DNA of 64,000 nucleotides. Origin: [Clostridium] citroniae WAL-17108 (lineage in GTDB: Bacteria; Bacillota; Clostridia; Lachnospirales; Lachnospiraceae). Made by a program: the position numbers and the translations under genes. The notes beneath the pieces are model-generated. The model was not told the origin of the DNA and did no database searches. It worked only from the letters and a program-made list of their open reading frames with translations. The stretch spans positions 62,001-126,000 of the forward strand of contig NZ_JH376423.1 of the NCBI RefSeq assembly GCF_000233455.1. Reading direction: 5' to 3'. Below are positions 1 to 7,996 of this stretch, in pieces (positions within the stretch are counted from its first letter, which is position 1; each line of letters starts with the position of its first letter).

Positions 1-1546
1 TGAACCCCTTATCATAAAGGGGTTGATGAAGATGGTGGATTGGGAGAAATTAAATACCCAGGTGATCGGCACGTCCAGGAACGGGGAGCAGCTGATCCGC
101 CAGATCGATGAGATGTCGCCGGATATTATTATCTCAGACATTTCCATGCCCCATCAATCAGGAATCGATGTGATCAAGTACATAAATGAAAAGGGACTTA
201 AGTCCAAGGTTATCTTTTTAAGCGCTTTCCAGGAATTTGAGTATGCGAAACAGGCGCTCCGGTACGGTGTGATCGAGTATTTATTGAAGCCTGTGACAAA
301 GGAGGAACTGGAGCTTTCAATCATAAAGGCGGAACGGGCGTTAAAGGATAACCTTTCCCTGGAGTATCTGCAGGAGGATGCCAAAAGCGCACAGGCTGTT
401 TTCAAGGCGGTCACATCAGAATATGAGTATCAGGATCTGTATAAAAAGTTTGAGCAAATGGGGGTGCCCACATCAGATGCCAGCTACACGGGGGTGTGCT
501 TTTCCGCCGTGGAAGACAGAGGTAGGGCGGAGAAAAACCGCAGCGAGTTTGAACTTTTAAGGTTTACTGTGTTTAAGAAGATCGAGGATCATGCGGTAAA
601 GCGTAAAAACGGATTCTGCCTGAAACGGGAGGCGGATTTCTGCAACATGATATTTTTCTATGGAAAAAATCAGGAGGAAACGATCCTGACGGATGTGAAG
701 GCTTTGATCAGGACCATGGAACGTGAGTACGGGATCCGTCTGACCGCCGGTATTGGCAAACGGACGGACAGCTTATCAGATCTTAAATTTGCTTATAAAA
801 CAGCTGCATTTGCCTGTAACCTGTACTATTTCAAACAGGATCCGGTGATCATCTACGACAGGATCAATAAGGAATACCACCATTCCTTTGACGACTACAA
901 CGAGGCGTACTCTGCACTGGTAAAGGCCATCCTCCTGCGCGATGACATGTGGCTGGATCAGCTGAAGCAATGCCTGGAGCTGATCGGCGAACTTCACTAT
1001 GGCAACCGGGTGGTTGCGGAAAACAGGTGCGTGGCCCTTCTCATGGAGCTGCTTCGTGAACTGGGGAATTACTGCCGTCTGGATGAGGAGGACAGGCATA
1101 AGTATGAAGGATTTGTGTCAGGGATCAGAAGCGTTGTCACCTTTCAAAAGGTAAAGGCAATGATTCTGCGTTATCTGGAACAGTTTGTGGAAAAAACCGT
1201 GTTTTCCAATCTCGGAAATGAAAATGAGACTATTAGAGGGATCAAGTTCTATATCAGGGAGAACTATGACCAGGAGATCAACCTGAGATCACTGTCACAG
1301 CATTTTTTTATGAACCAATATTATTTCAGTTCCTTTTTTAAGCAGAAGACAGGTAAGAATTTTAAGGATTACCTGGTTGAGGTGAGAATGCAGAAAGCAT
1401 TGGAGCTGCTGTTGGAAAACAGCGGGATGAGCACCCAGGAGCTGGCCAGGAAGGTGGGCTATAATGATGCAAAGAGTTTTTCTGAGAAATTCAGGCAGTA
1501 TTACGGGGAAAGCCCGGTCAATTATAAGAAGATAAATAAAATGTGA
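1..1546 (+). CDS. YesN-type response regulator with AraC HTH (5' partial)
   Basis: Two-component response regulator controlling transcription, probably of the sugar uptake genes that follow. The frame is open from base 2 and reads EPLIIKGLMKMVDW, the usual start of a receiver domain just after the DDE acidic residues. The gene therefore begins upstream of the window, and the TTG at 23 is not the true start. The phospho-accepting Asp lies in the ISDISMP motif and the receiver Lys in LLKPVTKEE. A long middle region precedes a C-terminal AraC helix-turn-helix pair over roughly the last 100 residues (NLRSLSQHFFMNQYYFSSFFKQKTG ... ARKVGYNDAKSFSEKFRQYYG). Regulators of this type pair with a YesM-like histidine kinase, which would lie off the left edge. 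The stop is TGA at 1544. Confidence 0.93.
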   Translation, partial: EPLIIKGLMKMVDWEKLNTQVIGTSRNGEQLIRQIDEMSPDIIISDISMPHQSGIDVIKYINEKGLKSKVIFLSAFQEFEYAKQALRYGVIEYLLKPVTKEELELSIIKAERALKDNLSLEYLQEDAKSAQAVFKAVTSEYEYQDLYKKFEQMGVPTSDASYTGVCFSAVEDRGRAEKNRSEFELLRFTVFKKIEDHAVKRKNGFCLKREADFCNMIFFYGKNQEETILTDVKALIRTMEREYGIRLTAGIGKRTDSLSDLKFAYKTAAFACNLYYFKQDPVIIYDRINKEYHHSFDDYNEAYSALVKAILLRDDMWLDQLKQCLELIGELHYGNRVVAENRCVALLMELLRELGNYCRLDEEDRHKYEGFVSGIRSVVTFQKVKAMILRYLEQFVEKTVFSNLGNENETIRGIKFYIRENYDQEINLRSLSQHFFMNQYYFSSFFKQKTGKNFKDYLVEVRMQKALELLLENSGMSTQELARKVGYNDAKSFSEKFRQYYGESPVNYKKINKM

Positions 1547-1673
1547 GAAAAGGGGTATTTTTAATAAAAAAGGGGGCGTTTTTAACAGGCGTCTCCTCTT
1601 TTATTGCAGAAGAACAGAGGGTGTGGTATGGTCGGTTTATCAAAAATGTTTGGAGAAGAAAGGGGTATTTAAT

Positions 1674-3002
1674 ATGAAAAAAGTGATGGCTTCTGTATTG
1701 GCTCTTACCATGGCGGTTTCACTGGCAGCATGCGGCTCATCTCCTGAGAAGACCCAGGAACCTAAAAGCGAGGCGGCTTCCACGTCCGGACAGGGACAGC
1801 AGGACACTGCAAAAAAGGGAGAGGGTCAGACCATAGAGGTGTGGACCCAGTGGACAGCGGGAAGTGATAAAGAGACTTATTCCCTGGAAATGATCAAAAA
1901 GTTTGAGGAGGAGACCGGGTACAAGGTAAACTGTACAAACTTCACCTACGATATGCTTCACGAAAAGGTATTGACCGCAGCGGCAGGGGGGAATGTGCCC
2001 GACTGCGCATGGGGGCTTCCCGAATACATCGGAGAGTTTTACAACATGGGGATCCTGGAGGACCTGACGGATGAATTTAATGCATGGGATGAAAAGGACG
2101 TGTTCAGCGAGTCGGTTGTGAAAGCCATGAGCATGGACGGCCAGGTGGTGGCAATGCCATATGAAATGTCGGTCCGCGCTTTCCTGGTACATGAAGGTGA
2201 CTTTGAAGCAGCAGGCATGGAGGTCCCGGCTACCTGGGAGGACCTGCTGAACATGGAGGGCTACTACGATGCCCAGGGTAAATATCCCTTTGAGATCACG
2301 GGAAGCGGCGTGCGCGCAGCGCAGGAGCTGCTGGTGTATCTGGCACAGAGCGGCGTGGAGATCGCCACTCTTCAGGAGGACGGACTGTATAAAAACACAT
2401 GGAATGAAAATCCGGACCAGCTGGACAAGGCTGCCAAGGTATTCCAGTTCTACAAGGATCTGATTGACAAGGGGATCGTAAATCCCAGCGCCAGGAACTG
2501 GACCTGGGAAGAGACAGATGAGAACCTTTGTACAGGGCTGGTTTCCTCCCATGTGTCCGGCAACTGGCTGAGAAATAAGGAAAGCCAAAACCCGGAAACC
2601 ATGAAGGACATGGGCGCTTATGCCATTCCTTACCCTGAGGGGAGCAAACCATACACATACATGGAGTGCAAACCAATGTTTGTCTTTAAAGACAGCAAGA
2701 ATAAAGAGGGCGCCGTGGAACTGATGAAGGCCATTGCAGGAAAAGAGTGGCAGGAAAAAGTATGGGCTTACGGATCTCCCAGAAGCGATGTATATTCTGA
2801 GAGTATATGGAGCAAAGGATTTTCTGACATCGGGGCGGAAGGGATCTCCTTCCCGGGGGTTACGCTTGCCGGCGTGACGCAGGCCATGAACGATTCCATT
2901 GCCAAGGTGCTTCAGGAGGGAAAGACACCGCAGGAGGCAGCGGCATGGCTCAGCGATGCGGTCAATGCATCCCTGTCAGACACCGGGGAACTGAGTAAAT
3001 AG
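1674..3002 (+). CDS. CUT1 sugar ABC transporter substrate-binding lipoprotein
   Basis: Extracellular sugar-binding lipoprotein of a carbohydrate uptake (CUT1) ABC importer, 442 residues. The ATG at 1674 is chosen over an upstream in-frame GTG at 1623 because it starts a clean signal peptide (MKKVMASVLALTMAVSLAAC) with an L-A-A-C lipobox and follows a purine-rich GGAGAAGAAAGGGG site. A Ser/Thr/Gln/Lys-rich linker follows, then the bacterial extracellular solute-binding domain family 1 (IEVWTQWTAGSDKETYSLEMIKKFEEETG). It is followed by two MalF/MalG-type permeases and a GH36 alpha-galactosidase, so the ligand is probably an alpha-galactoside such as melibiose, raffinose or stachyose. That ligand is inferred from context only. 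A terminator-like hairpin just after the stop probably makes this mRNA more abundant than the permease message. Confidence 0.92.
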   Translation: MKKVMASVLALTMAVSLAACGSSPEKTQEPKSEAASTSGQGQQDTAKKGEGQTIEVWTQWTAGSDKETYSLEMIKKFEEETGYKVNCTNFTYDMLHEKVLTAAAGGNVPDCAWGLPEYIGEFYNMGILEDLTDEFNAWDEKDVFSESVVKAMSMDGQVVAMPYEMSVRAFLVHEGDFEAAGMEVPATWEDLLNMEGYYDAQGKYPFEITGSGVRAAQELLVYLAQSGVEIATLQEDGLYKNTWNENPDQLDKAAKVFQFYKDLIDKGIVNPSARNWTWEETDENLCTGLVSSHVSGNWLRNKESQNPETMKDMGAYAIPYPEGSKPYTYMECKPMFVFKDSKNKEGAVELMKAIAGKEWQEKVWAYGSPRSDVYSESIWSKGFSDIGAEGISFPGVTLAGVTQAMNDSIAKVLQEGKTPQEAAAWLSDAVNASLSDTGELSK

Positions 3003-3013
3003 CAGACGGTAAT

Positions 3014-3062
3014 GTCCCGAAAGCTGAGTGGTAAATATAATCTGGCTTTTGGGACATTTTTT
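3014..3062 (+). terminator. Intra-operon terminator/attenuator after the binding-protein gene
   Basis: GTCCCGAAAGC (3014-3024) pairs with GCTTTTGGGAC (3045-3055), with one G-T pair, and is followed by a T run (3057-3062). It lies between the binding-protein gene and the permease genes on the same strand. It is best read as a partial terminator setting a high ratio of binding protein to membrane components. Confidence 0.7.
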
Positions 3063-3087
3063 CATCAAGACGAGGGGGAGATGTTCC

Positions 3088-3990
3088 TTGAAAATAAGTA
3101 AAATGACCAGAAGCAAAAGAAAAAAAATGACAGTTCTGATCCTGATCCTGCCGGCTCTGGTTTTTCTGGTTTCTTTAAAAGGGTATCCGCTTTTAAAGGT
3201 GATCCACGACTCCTTTTTCCACGTGAGCCTGATCAAGCCGGGCACCGGATTTGCGGGGCTGGATAATTTTAAGACCATCATGGCGGATGAACGGTTTAAG
3301 CAGACCGTGGTCAATACCATATACTGGACCGTTTTTTCCGTATTGGGGGAGTATCTTGTGGGAATGATCACGGCAATCCTCTTAAACAGGGAGTTTAAGG
3401 GCAGGGCGTTTTTCAGGACCATGATCTTTATACCATGGCTGGTTCCCATCATTGTGGCAGGCATGACCTGGGACTGGATGCTTAACACGGAATTCGGAAT
3501 TGTCAATTTCATGCTTAAAACCTTACATATAACAAGCAGTCCCATCGATTTTCTGGGAGATGCAAAATACGCCATGGCTGTGGTGATCCTGATCAATATT
3601 TGGAGATCCTTTCCTTACTATACCATTTCATTTTTATCAGCCATGCAGTCCATTTCCGGCGACCTGATGGAAGCGGCCGCCATTGACGGGGCAGGTGTCA
3701 TTAAACGGTTTTTCTATATCACCCTTCCTCAGCTGAAATCCGTGTCCCTGGTGATTGTTTTCCTGCACATTATCTGGACCGCGATCAACTTTGATTTTAT
3801 ATGGATCCTTACAGAGGGCGGTCCCAATTATGCAACCCAGACACTGCCCATTATGATCTACAGGTACTCCATGAAGAAATTTAACGTAGGCGCTGCATCC
3901 GCCCTTTCAACCATGATGTTTGCAGTGATGGCAGTTATATTTGTGGTGTATTACAGGCAGAGAATGAAGATCAGCGAGTCCCTGGAATAG
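3088..3990 (+). CDS. CUT1 sugar ABC transporter permease (MalF-type)
   Basis: Inner-membrane permease of the alpha-galactoside importer, about 300 residues. A TTG at 3088 is preferred because GAGGGGGAG (3072-3080) lies 7 bases upstream; an ATG at 3103 is the alternative, and an upstream reading from 3028 would start inside the terminator. A basic N-terminus (KISKMTRSKRKK) precedes the first membrane helix (TVLILILPALVFLVSL), with about five more helices. The EAA loop is visible (LMEAAAIDGAGVIKRFFYITLPQLKSV); it contacts the ATPase. No ATPase gene is present in this cassette, so a shared MsmK/MsiK-type ATPase elsewhere probably energises it. Confidence 0.92.
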   Translation: MKISKMTRSKRKKMTVLILILPALVFLVSLKGYPLLKVIHDSFFHVSLIKPGTGFAGLDNFKTIMADERFKQTVVNTIYWTVFSVLGEYLVGMITAILLNREFKGRAFFRTMIFIPWLVPIIVAGMTWDWMLNTEFGIVNFMLKTLHITSSPIDFLGDAKYAMAVVILINIWRSFPYYTISFLSAMQSISGDLMEAAAIDGAGVIKRFFYITLPQLKSVSLVIVFLHIIWTAINFDFIWILTEGGPNYATQTLPIMIYRYSMKKFNVGAASALSTMMFAVMAVIFVVYYRQRMKISESLE

Positions 3991-4000
3991 GAGGTATAGA

Positions 4001-4843
4001 ATGATCAGCAAGAAAAAAAGATTTTATATAAATATTATTTCCTATCTGCTGCTAATACTGTTTGCATTCATCTGCGTGTTCCCTTTTTATTGGATGATCC
4101 TTTCCGCGCTGAAACCGGATTCGGAGATACGGTCGGCGTTCCCTTCCCTGATCACCAGGATGCCTACGCTTAAGAACTTTACAAAAGTACTCTACACAGC
4201 AGGATTTTTAAAATACATTAAGAACAGTTTTCTGGTTTCCATCATTGCATGCTTTGTGTCCATGGTGATCGCCGTCATGGCCGGTTATGCATTCAGCCGT
4301 TATTACAAGGAACGGATGATCAAGATATCCAATTTCGCCATGCTGGTATCCCAGATGATCCCCGGTGTGCTTTTGCTGGTCCCCCTTTATATGATCATGC
4401 GGAACTTCGGGTTTTTGGAATCCTATATCTCACTGATCTTGTCCTACACCACGTTTGTCATTCCTCTTTGTACCTTCATGATGAGCAGTTTCTTTGACAC
4501 AGTGCCCATTACGCTGGAGGAAGCGGCGGAAATAGACGGGACCAACAAGTTTCAGATGATGGTTAAGATTATACTGCCCATATCCATACCCAGCCTGGTG
4601 TCCACAGGGCTGTACGCATTTATCCAGGCGTGGAATGAATTTATGTTTGGTTACATTTTTATTTCCACGGATCAATACAGGACCCTGACGCCTGCGATCA
4701 TGCTGTTTAAAGGCTCCAATATCATAGACTGGGGAGGCCTGATGGCAGCATCCGTTGTGGCGGTGCTCCCGGTCACATGTTTATTCCTTTTTATGCAAAA
4801 ATACTTTTTATCCGGCCTGATGAGCGGATCTGTGAAAGGATGA
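4001..4843 (+). CDS. CUT1 sugar ABC transporter permease (MalG-type)
   Basis: Second inner-membrane permease, 280 residues, partner of the preceding MalF-type protein. The ATG at 4001 follows a clear GGAGG, only 10 bases after the upstream stop. About six membrane helices are visible, starting with NIISYLLLILFAFICVFPFYWMI. The EAA loop reads LEEAAEIDGTNKFQMMVKIILPISIPSL. Co-transcription with the downstream GH36 gene (6-base gap) ties transport to intracellular alpha-galactoside hydrolysis. Confidence 0.93.
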   Translation: MISKKKRFYINIISYLLLILFAFICVFPFYWMILSALKPDSEIRSAFPSLITRMPTLKNFTKVLYTAGFLKYIKNSFLVSIIACFVSMVIAVMAGYAFSRYYKERMIKISNFAMLVSQMIPGVLLLVPLYMIMRNFGFLESYISLILSYTTFVIPLCTFMMSSFFDTVPITLEEAAEIDGTNKFQMMVKIILPISIPSLVSTGLYAFIQAWNEFMFGYIFISTDQYRTLTPAIMLFKGSNIIDWGGLMAASVVAVLPVTCLFLFMQKYFLSGLMSGSVKG

Positions 4844-4849
4844 GTTAAG

Positions 4850-6970
4850 ATGAGACGAATAGAGATCAGTGAAAACAACATAAACCTGGTAATGGAACTA
4901 ACGGATGAGCAGGAGATAAAGCTGCTTCATTTCTCCGCCCTTCCCTTTGAAGAAAAGGATCTGGTATCCAGGAACGGGCTGCTGCCCTTTACCTTGGTGG
5001 AAATGTCCGTGACCGGCCTTAACCGGCTGGGCAAGCTCCACGGGGATAATTATGTCAGGACAGCGCCGGGCTGCCGCCTGAAATTTAAGGATTTTAAAGA
5101 CTGCAGGAATCAGAACGGAAGAAAACTGGAGATCATCACATTTGACCAGCCTACCGGGCTGGAGGTGCACAGCCATATGCAGTTTTATGACGGGATATCC
5201 ATTGTCCGTTCCTGGAGCCAGGTGGTGAACAAAGGGGATAAGGCGTGGGGGATCGAGTATCTGTCCTCCTTTGTCCTGACAGGCGTTACAAAGGAGGGGC
5301 TTCAGAATGCGGACAAAAAGATGAAGCTGTTCCTTCCCAGAAATGGCTGGCAAAAGGAGTTCCACTGGAATGAGTTTACATTGGATGAACTGGGCATGTC
5401 CCTGGCCCAGCCCGAGGATTTCCACCGTTCCTCCACAACCATTGGGATCGGGAACACCGGCTCCTGGTCTACCAAGGAGTACCTGCCCGTGGGATATCTG
5501 CGGAATGAGGAGATGAACAGCGGTTTATTCTGGCAGATCGAGCACAACGGTTCCTGGTACTGGGAGATCAGCGATGAGGACGGGCAGTATTATTTAAAAC
5601 TCAGCGGCCCCACAGAGCTGCACAACCACTGGTGGATCCGGTTAAACCCCGGAGAGTCCTTTACAACCGTCACCGCAGCAGTGGGTTCTGCGATTGGAGG
5701 AATGGACGAGGCCTGGGCGGAGCTGACAAAATACAGAAGGAGTATCCGGAGGAAAAACGCGGATGATGAGAACCTTCCTGTGATCTTTAATGATTATATG
5801 AATTGCCTGTTCGGGGACCCAACCACAAAAAAGGAACTTCCCATGATCAAACGGGCGGCTGAGATCGGCTGTGAATATTACTGCGTTGACTGCGGCTGGT
5901 ATTCCCCAGGGCACTGGTGGGATAACGTGGGCCAGTGGATGCCCAGCAATGAGCGATTCCCGGGAGGCATCAAAGAGGTTATGGACTATATCCGCTCCTG
6001 CGGCATGGTGCCCGGGCTTTGGCTGGAGATAGAGGTAATGGGGGTCAATTGCCCGCTGGCTTCCCGGGTACCGGATGACTGGTATTTCAGGCGCCATGGG
6101 GAAAAGGTGGCTTACAGAAGCAGATACCAGCTGGATTTCAGAAACCCCCAGGTAAGGGAACATGCGACCAAAGTGATAGACCGTATGGTAAGGGAGTACG
6201 GGGTAGGATACATTAAGATGGATTATAACATTGAACCTGGGATCGGAACAGAGACAGGGGCGGACAGCTTTGGAGACGGACTGCTCCAGCATAACAGGGC
6301 ATATTTAAGCTGGCTGGACACCATATTTGAAACATATCCCGACCTGGTGATCGAGAACTGTTCCAGCGGCGGTATGAGGATCGACTACGCCATGCTGAGC
6401 CGTCACAGTATCCAGTCCACAAGCGACCAGGAGGATTACATCAAATATGCAACCATTGCCGCCAATGCGCCCTCCGGCCTGACGCCTGAGCAGGCAGCGA
6501 TCTGGTCCTATCCCATGACGGAGGGGGACGAGGAGGAGACCATATTCAACATGGTCAATGCAATCCTTCTCAGGATCCACCAGAGCGGCCATATACTGAA
6601 CATGTCGGATTCCAGGGTGGAACTGATCAAAGAGGCGATCAGCTGTTATAAGAGCATCCGCGGCCACATAAAGGCTTCCCTGCCGTTCTGGCCCCTGGGA
6701 TTCTCCCACTACATGGATCCATGGTCGGCCCTGGGATTAAGGTGCGGCAAAACCTCCTATGTGGCGGTGTGGAGAAGGACATCGGATCAGATCTGCCGGA
6801 CCATACCGGTACCCCATCTGAAGGGAAGGGACGCAACACTGAGCCAGATCTATCCCTGTGGGGAACAGTATAAGTCGGAGTTTGTGTGGAATAAAGAAGA
6901 CGGAAGCTTTTCCGTGAAAATGCCAAAGGAGTATACGGCAAGGCTGTTCCGTCTGGAAACAGCGGATTAA
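4850..6970 (+). CDS. Alpha-galactosidase, glycoside hydrolase family 36
   Basis: Cytoplasmic alpha-galactosidase that releases galactose from alpha-1,6-linked oligosaccharides, 706 residues as usual for GH36. An N-terminal beta-sandwich (about 1-320) is followed by a TIM barrel with YCVDCGWYSPGHWWDNVGQWMPSNERFPGG and GLWLEIE. The nucleophile is Asp458 in KMDYN and the acid/base is Asp526 in STSDQED, after ENCSSGGMRIDYAM. Both are present, so the enzyme should be active. No signal peptide is seen, which matches hydrolysis after uptake by the adjacent importer. The stop codon is embedded in the terminator hairpin. The exact substrate cannot be told from sequence. Confidence 0.93.
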   Translation: MRRIEISENNINLVMELTDEQEIKLLHFSALPFEEKDLVSRNGLLPFTLVEMSVTGLNRLGKLHGDNYVRTAPGCRLKFKDFKDCRNQNGRKLEIITFDQPTGLEVHSHMQFYDGISIVRSWSQVVNKGDKAWGIEYLSSFVLTGVTKEGLQNADKKMKLFLPRNGWQKEFHWNEFTLDELGMSLAQPEDFHRSSTTIGIGNTGSWSTKEYLPVGYLRNEEMNSGLFWQIEHNGSWYWEISDEDGQYYLKLSGPTELHNHWWIRLNPGESFTTVTAAVGSAIGGMDEAWAELTKYRRSIRRKNADDENLPVIFNDYMNCLFGDPTTKKELPMIKRAAEIGCEYYCVDCGWYSPGHWWDNVGQWMPSNERFPGGIKEVMDYIRSCGMVPGLWLEIEVMGVNCPLASRVPDDWYFRRHGEKVAYRSRYQLDFRNPQVREHATKVIDRMVREYGVGYIKMDYNIEPGIGTETGADSFGDGLLQHNRAYLSWLDTIFETYPDLVIENCSSGGMRIDYAMLSRHSIQSTSDQEDYIKYATIAANAPSGLTPEQAAIWSYPMTEGDEEETIFNMVNAILLRIHQSGHILNMSDSRVELIKEAISCYKSIRGHIKASLPFWPLGFSHYMDPWSALGLRCGKTSYVAVWRRTSDQICRTIPVPHLKGRDATLSQIYPCGEQYKSEFVWNKEDGSFSVKMPKEYTARLFRLETAD

Positions 6971-6986
6971 CTGTAATCCGTTTTTT
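6963..6986 (+). terminator. Rho-independent terminator of the alpha-galactoside operon
   Basis: Perfect 7-bp stem CGGATTA/TAATCCG with an ACTG loop and six T residues (6981-6986). The TAA stop of the GH36 gene (6968-6970) sits inside the left arm and loop. Confidence 0.9.
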
Positions 6987-7006
6987 ATGCTACCGCAAGA
7001 TTTCTT

Positions 7007-7035
7007 AAGACAACCTCCATGTTTTTGTATATAAT
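7007..7035 (+). promoter_or_regulatory. Probable sigma-A promoter of the AraC/GNAT-helD operon
   Basis: Perfect -10 TATAAT at 7030-7035 with a weak -35 AAGACA at 7007-7012, spacer 17. It lies after the GH36 terminator and upstream of the structured leader at 7045-7120. Confidence 0.6.
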
Positions 7036-7044
7036 AATAACCGA

Positions 7045-7120
7045 GTGCTCTCGGAAACTCTTTGTACCTGGAGTTTCCGGGAGCATTGCCAATGTGTACT
7101 CTCAGAATCCCGGAGAGCAC
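7045..7120 (+). repeat. Structured leader with nested inverted repeats
   Basis: GTGCTCTCGGAAACTC (7045-7060) pairs with GAGTTTCCGGGAGCAT (7071-7086) across a 10-base loop, a nearly perfect 16-bp hairpin. A second set follows: GTACTCTC (about 7096-7103) and GAGAGCAC (7113-7120). The last arm can also pair with the first arm, so two alternative folds are possible. No T run follows, so this is not a simple terminator. It lies between the promoter and the ribosome binding site AAAGGAGGTG (7131-7140). Confidence 0.65.
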
Positions 7121-7147
7121 GCTCAACTTAAAAGGAGGTGATGGAGC

Positions 7148-7996
7148 TTGCAGCCCATTGAAGAAATCATATTGACTGTAAATTATATAGAAGCCAATCT
7201 CACCAGGAAGATCGATCTGGACATGATCGCACAGGCGGTCCATTATTCCAAATACCATCTGCACCGGGTGTTTTCCCACACGGTAGGACTGACCATACAT
7301 GACTACATCCAGAGAAGGCAGCTGACCGAGGCCGGAAAGCTTCTGGTGTTTTCGGAAAAGTCCATTGTGGAGATCGCGCTTTTATCCGGTTACCAAAGCC
7401 AGCAGGCATTTACCAATGCTTTTACATCCATGTATAAAATACCGCCCAACAAATACAGGGAAAAGGAAAAATTCTATCCCCTGCAGTTAAAGTTTGAGTT
7501 TGACGGGAGGTATGATATGCTGAAGCGGCCGGAAAACAGGGCATGGGATATCCGGTATGCCACAAAGGAGGACATACCCGCCTGGATGGAGCTGGTGCGG
7601 CTGGTGATCGATGGCTTTCCCAACTTGCAGGAGGATACGTACATGGAGGTGCTGAGACAGCGGATACGCACAAACCAGGCGCTGATCGTAAAGGACGGGG
7701 TGACTGCTGTGGGAATTTTGCTGTTTTCCTGGGACACAGGGAGCATTGATTTTATGGGATGTCATCCCCTGTACAGGAAAATGGGGATTCCCAGGGCATT
7801 TCTGGACAAGGTAATGGGAGAACTGCTGACAGGCCAGGAAATCAGCATTACCACCTTCAGGGAAGGGGACAAGGCGGATAACGGACAGCGAAGGGAGATA
7901 CAGGGGCTGGGGTTTGCGGAGGCAGAACTTTTGGAGGAATACGGTTACCCCACCCAGCGGTTTGTCCTTTCACAGGAGGTGCAAAAGGATGGGTGA
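7148..7996 (+). CDS. AraC-type HTH regulator fused to a GNAT acetyltransferase domain
   Basis: 282-residue fusion protein. Residues 1-105 are an AraC/XylS double helix-turn-helix (IDLDMIAQAVHYSKYHLHRVFSHTVGLTIHDYIQRRQLTEA ... LLSGYQSQQAFTNAFTSMYKIPPNKYRE). Residues about 120-280 resemble a GNAT N-acetyltransferase, with motif A as HPLYRKMGIPRAFLDKVM. The start is TTG at 7148, 7 bases after AAAGGAGGTG; an ATG at 7141 leads to an immediate stop. The gene overlaps the helicase gene by 8 bases. The structured leader upstream suggests control of its own expression. The acyl acceptor is unknown; a small molecule sensed or modified by the GNAT part is inference. Confidence 0.85.
   Translation: MQPIEEIILTVNYIEANLTRKIDLDMIAQAVHYSKYHLHRVFSHTVGLTIHDYIQRRQLTEAGKLLVFSEKSIVEIALLSGYQSQQAFTNAFTSMYKIPPNKYREKEKFYPLQLKFEFDGRYDMLKRPENRAWDIRYATKEDIPAWMELVRLVIDGFPNLQEDTYMEVLRQRIRTNQALIVKDGVTAVGILLFSWDTGSIDFMGCHPLYRKMGIPRAFLDKVMGELLTGQEISITTFREGDKADNGQRREIQGLGFAEAELLEEYGYPTQRFVLSQEVQKDG

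Noticed and set aside
1547..1610. Weak stem after the first response regulator gene
   Set aside because: The purine and pyrimidine stretches pair only with several wobbles and a mismatch, too weak to call a terminator.
1737..2588. Long minus-strand frame inside the sugar-binding protein gene
   Set aside because: Shadow of a clear plus-strand gene; no start site, no recognisable domain.
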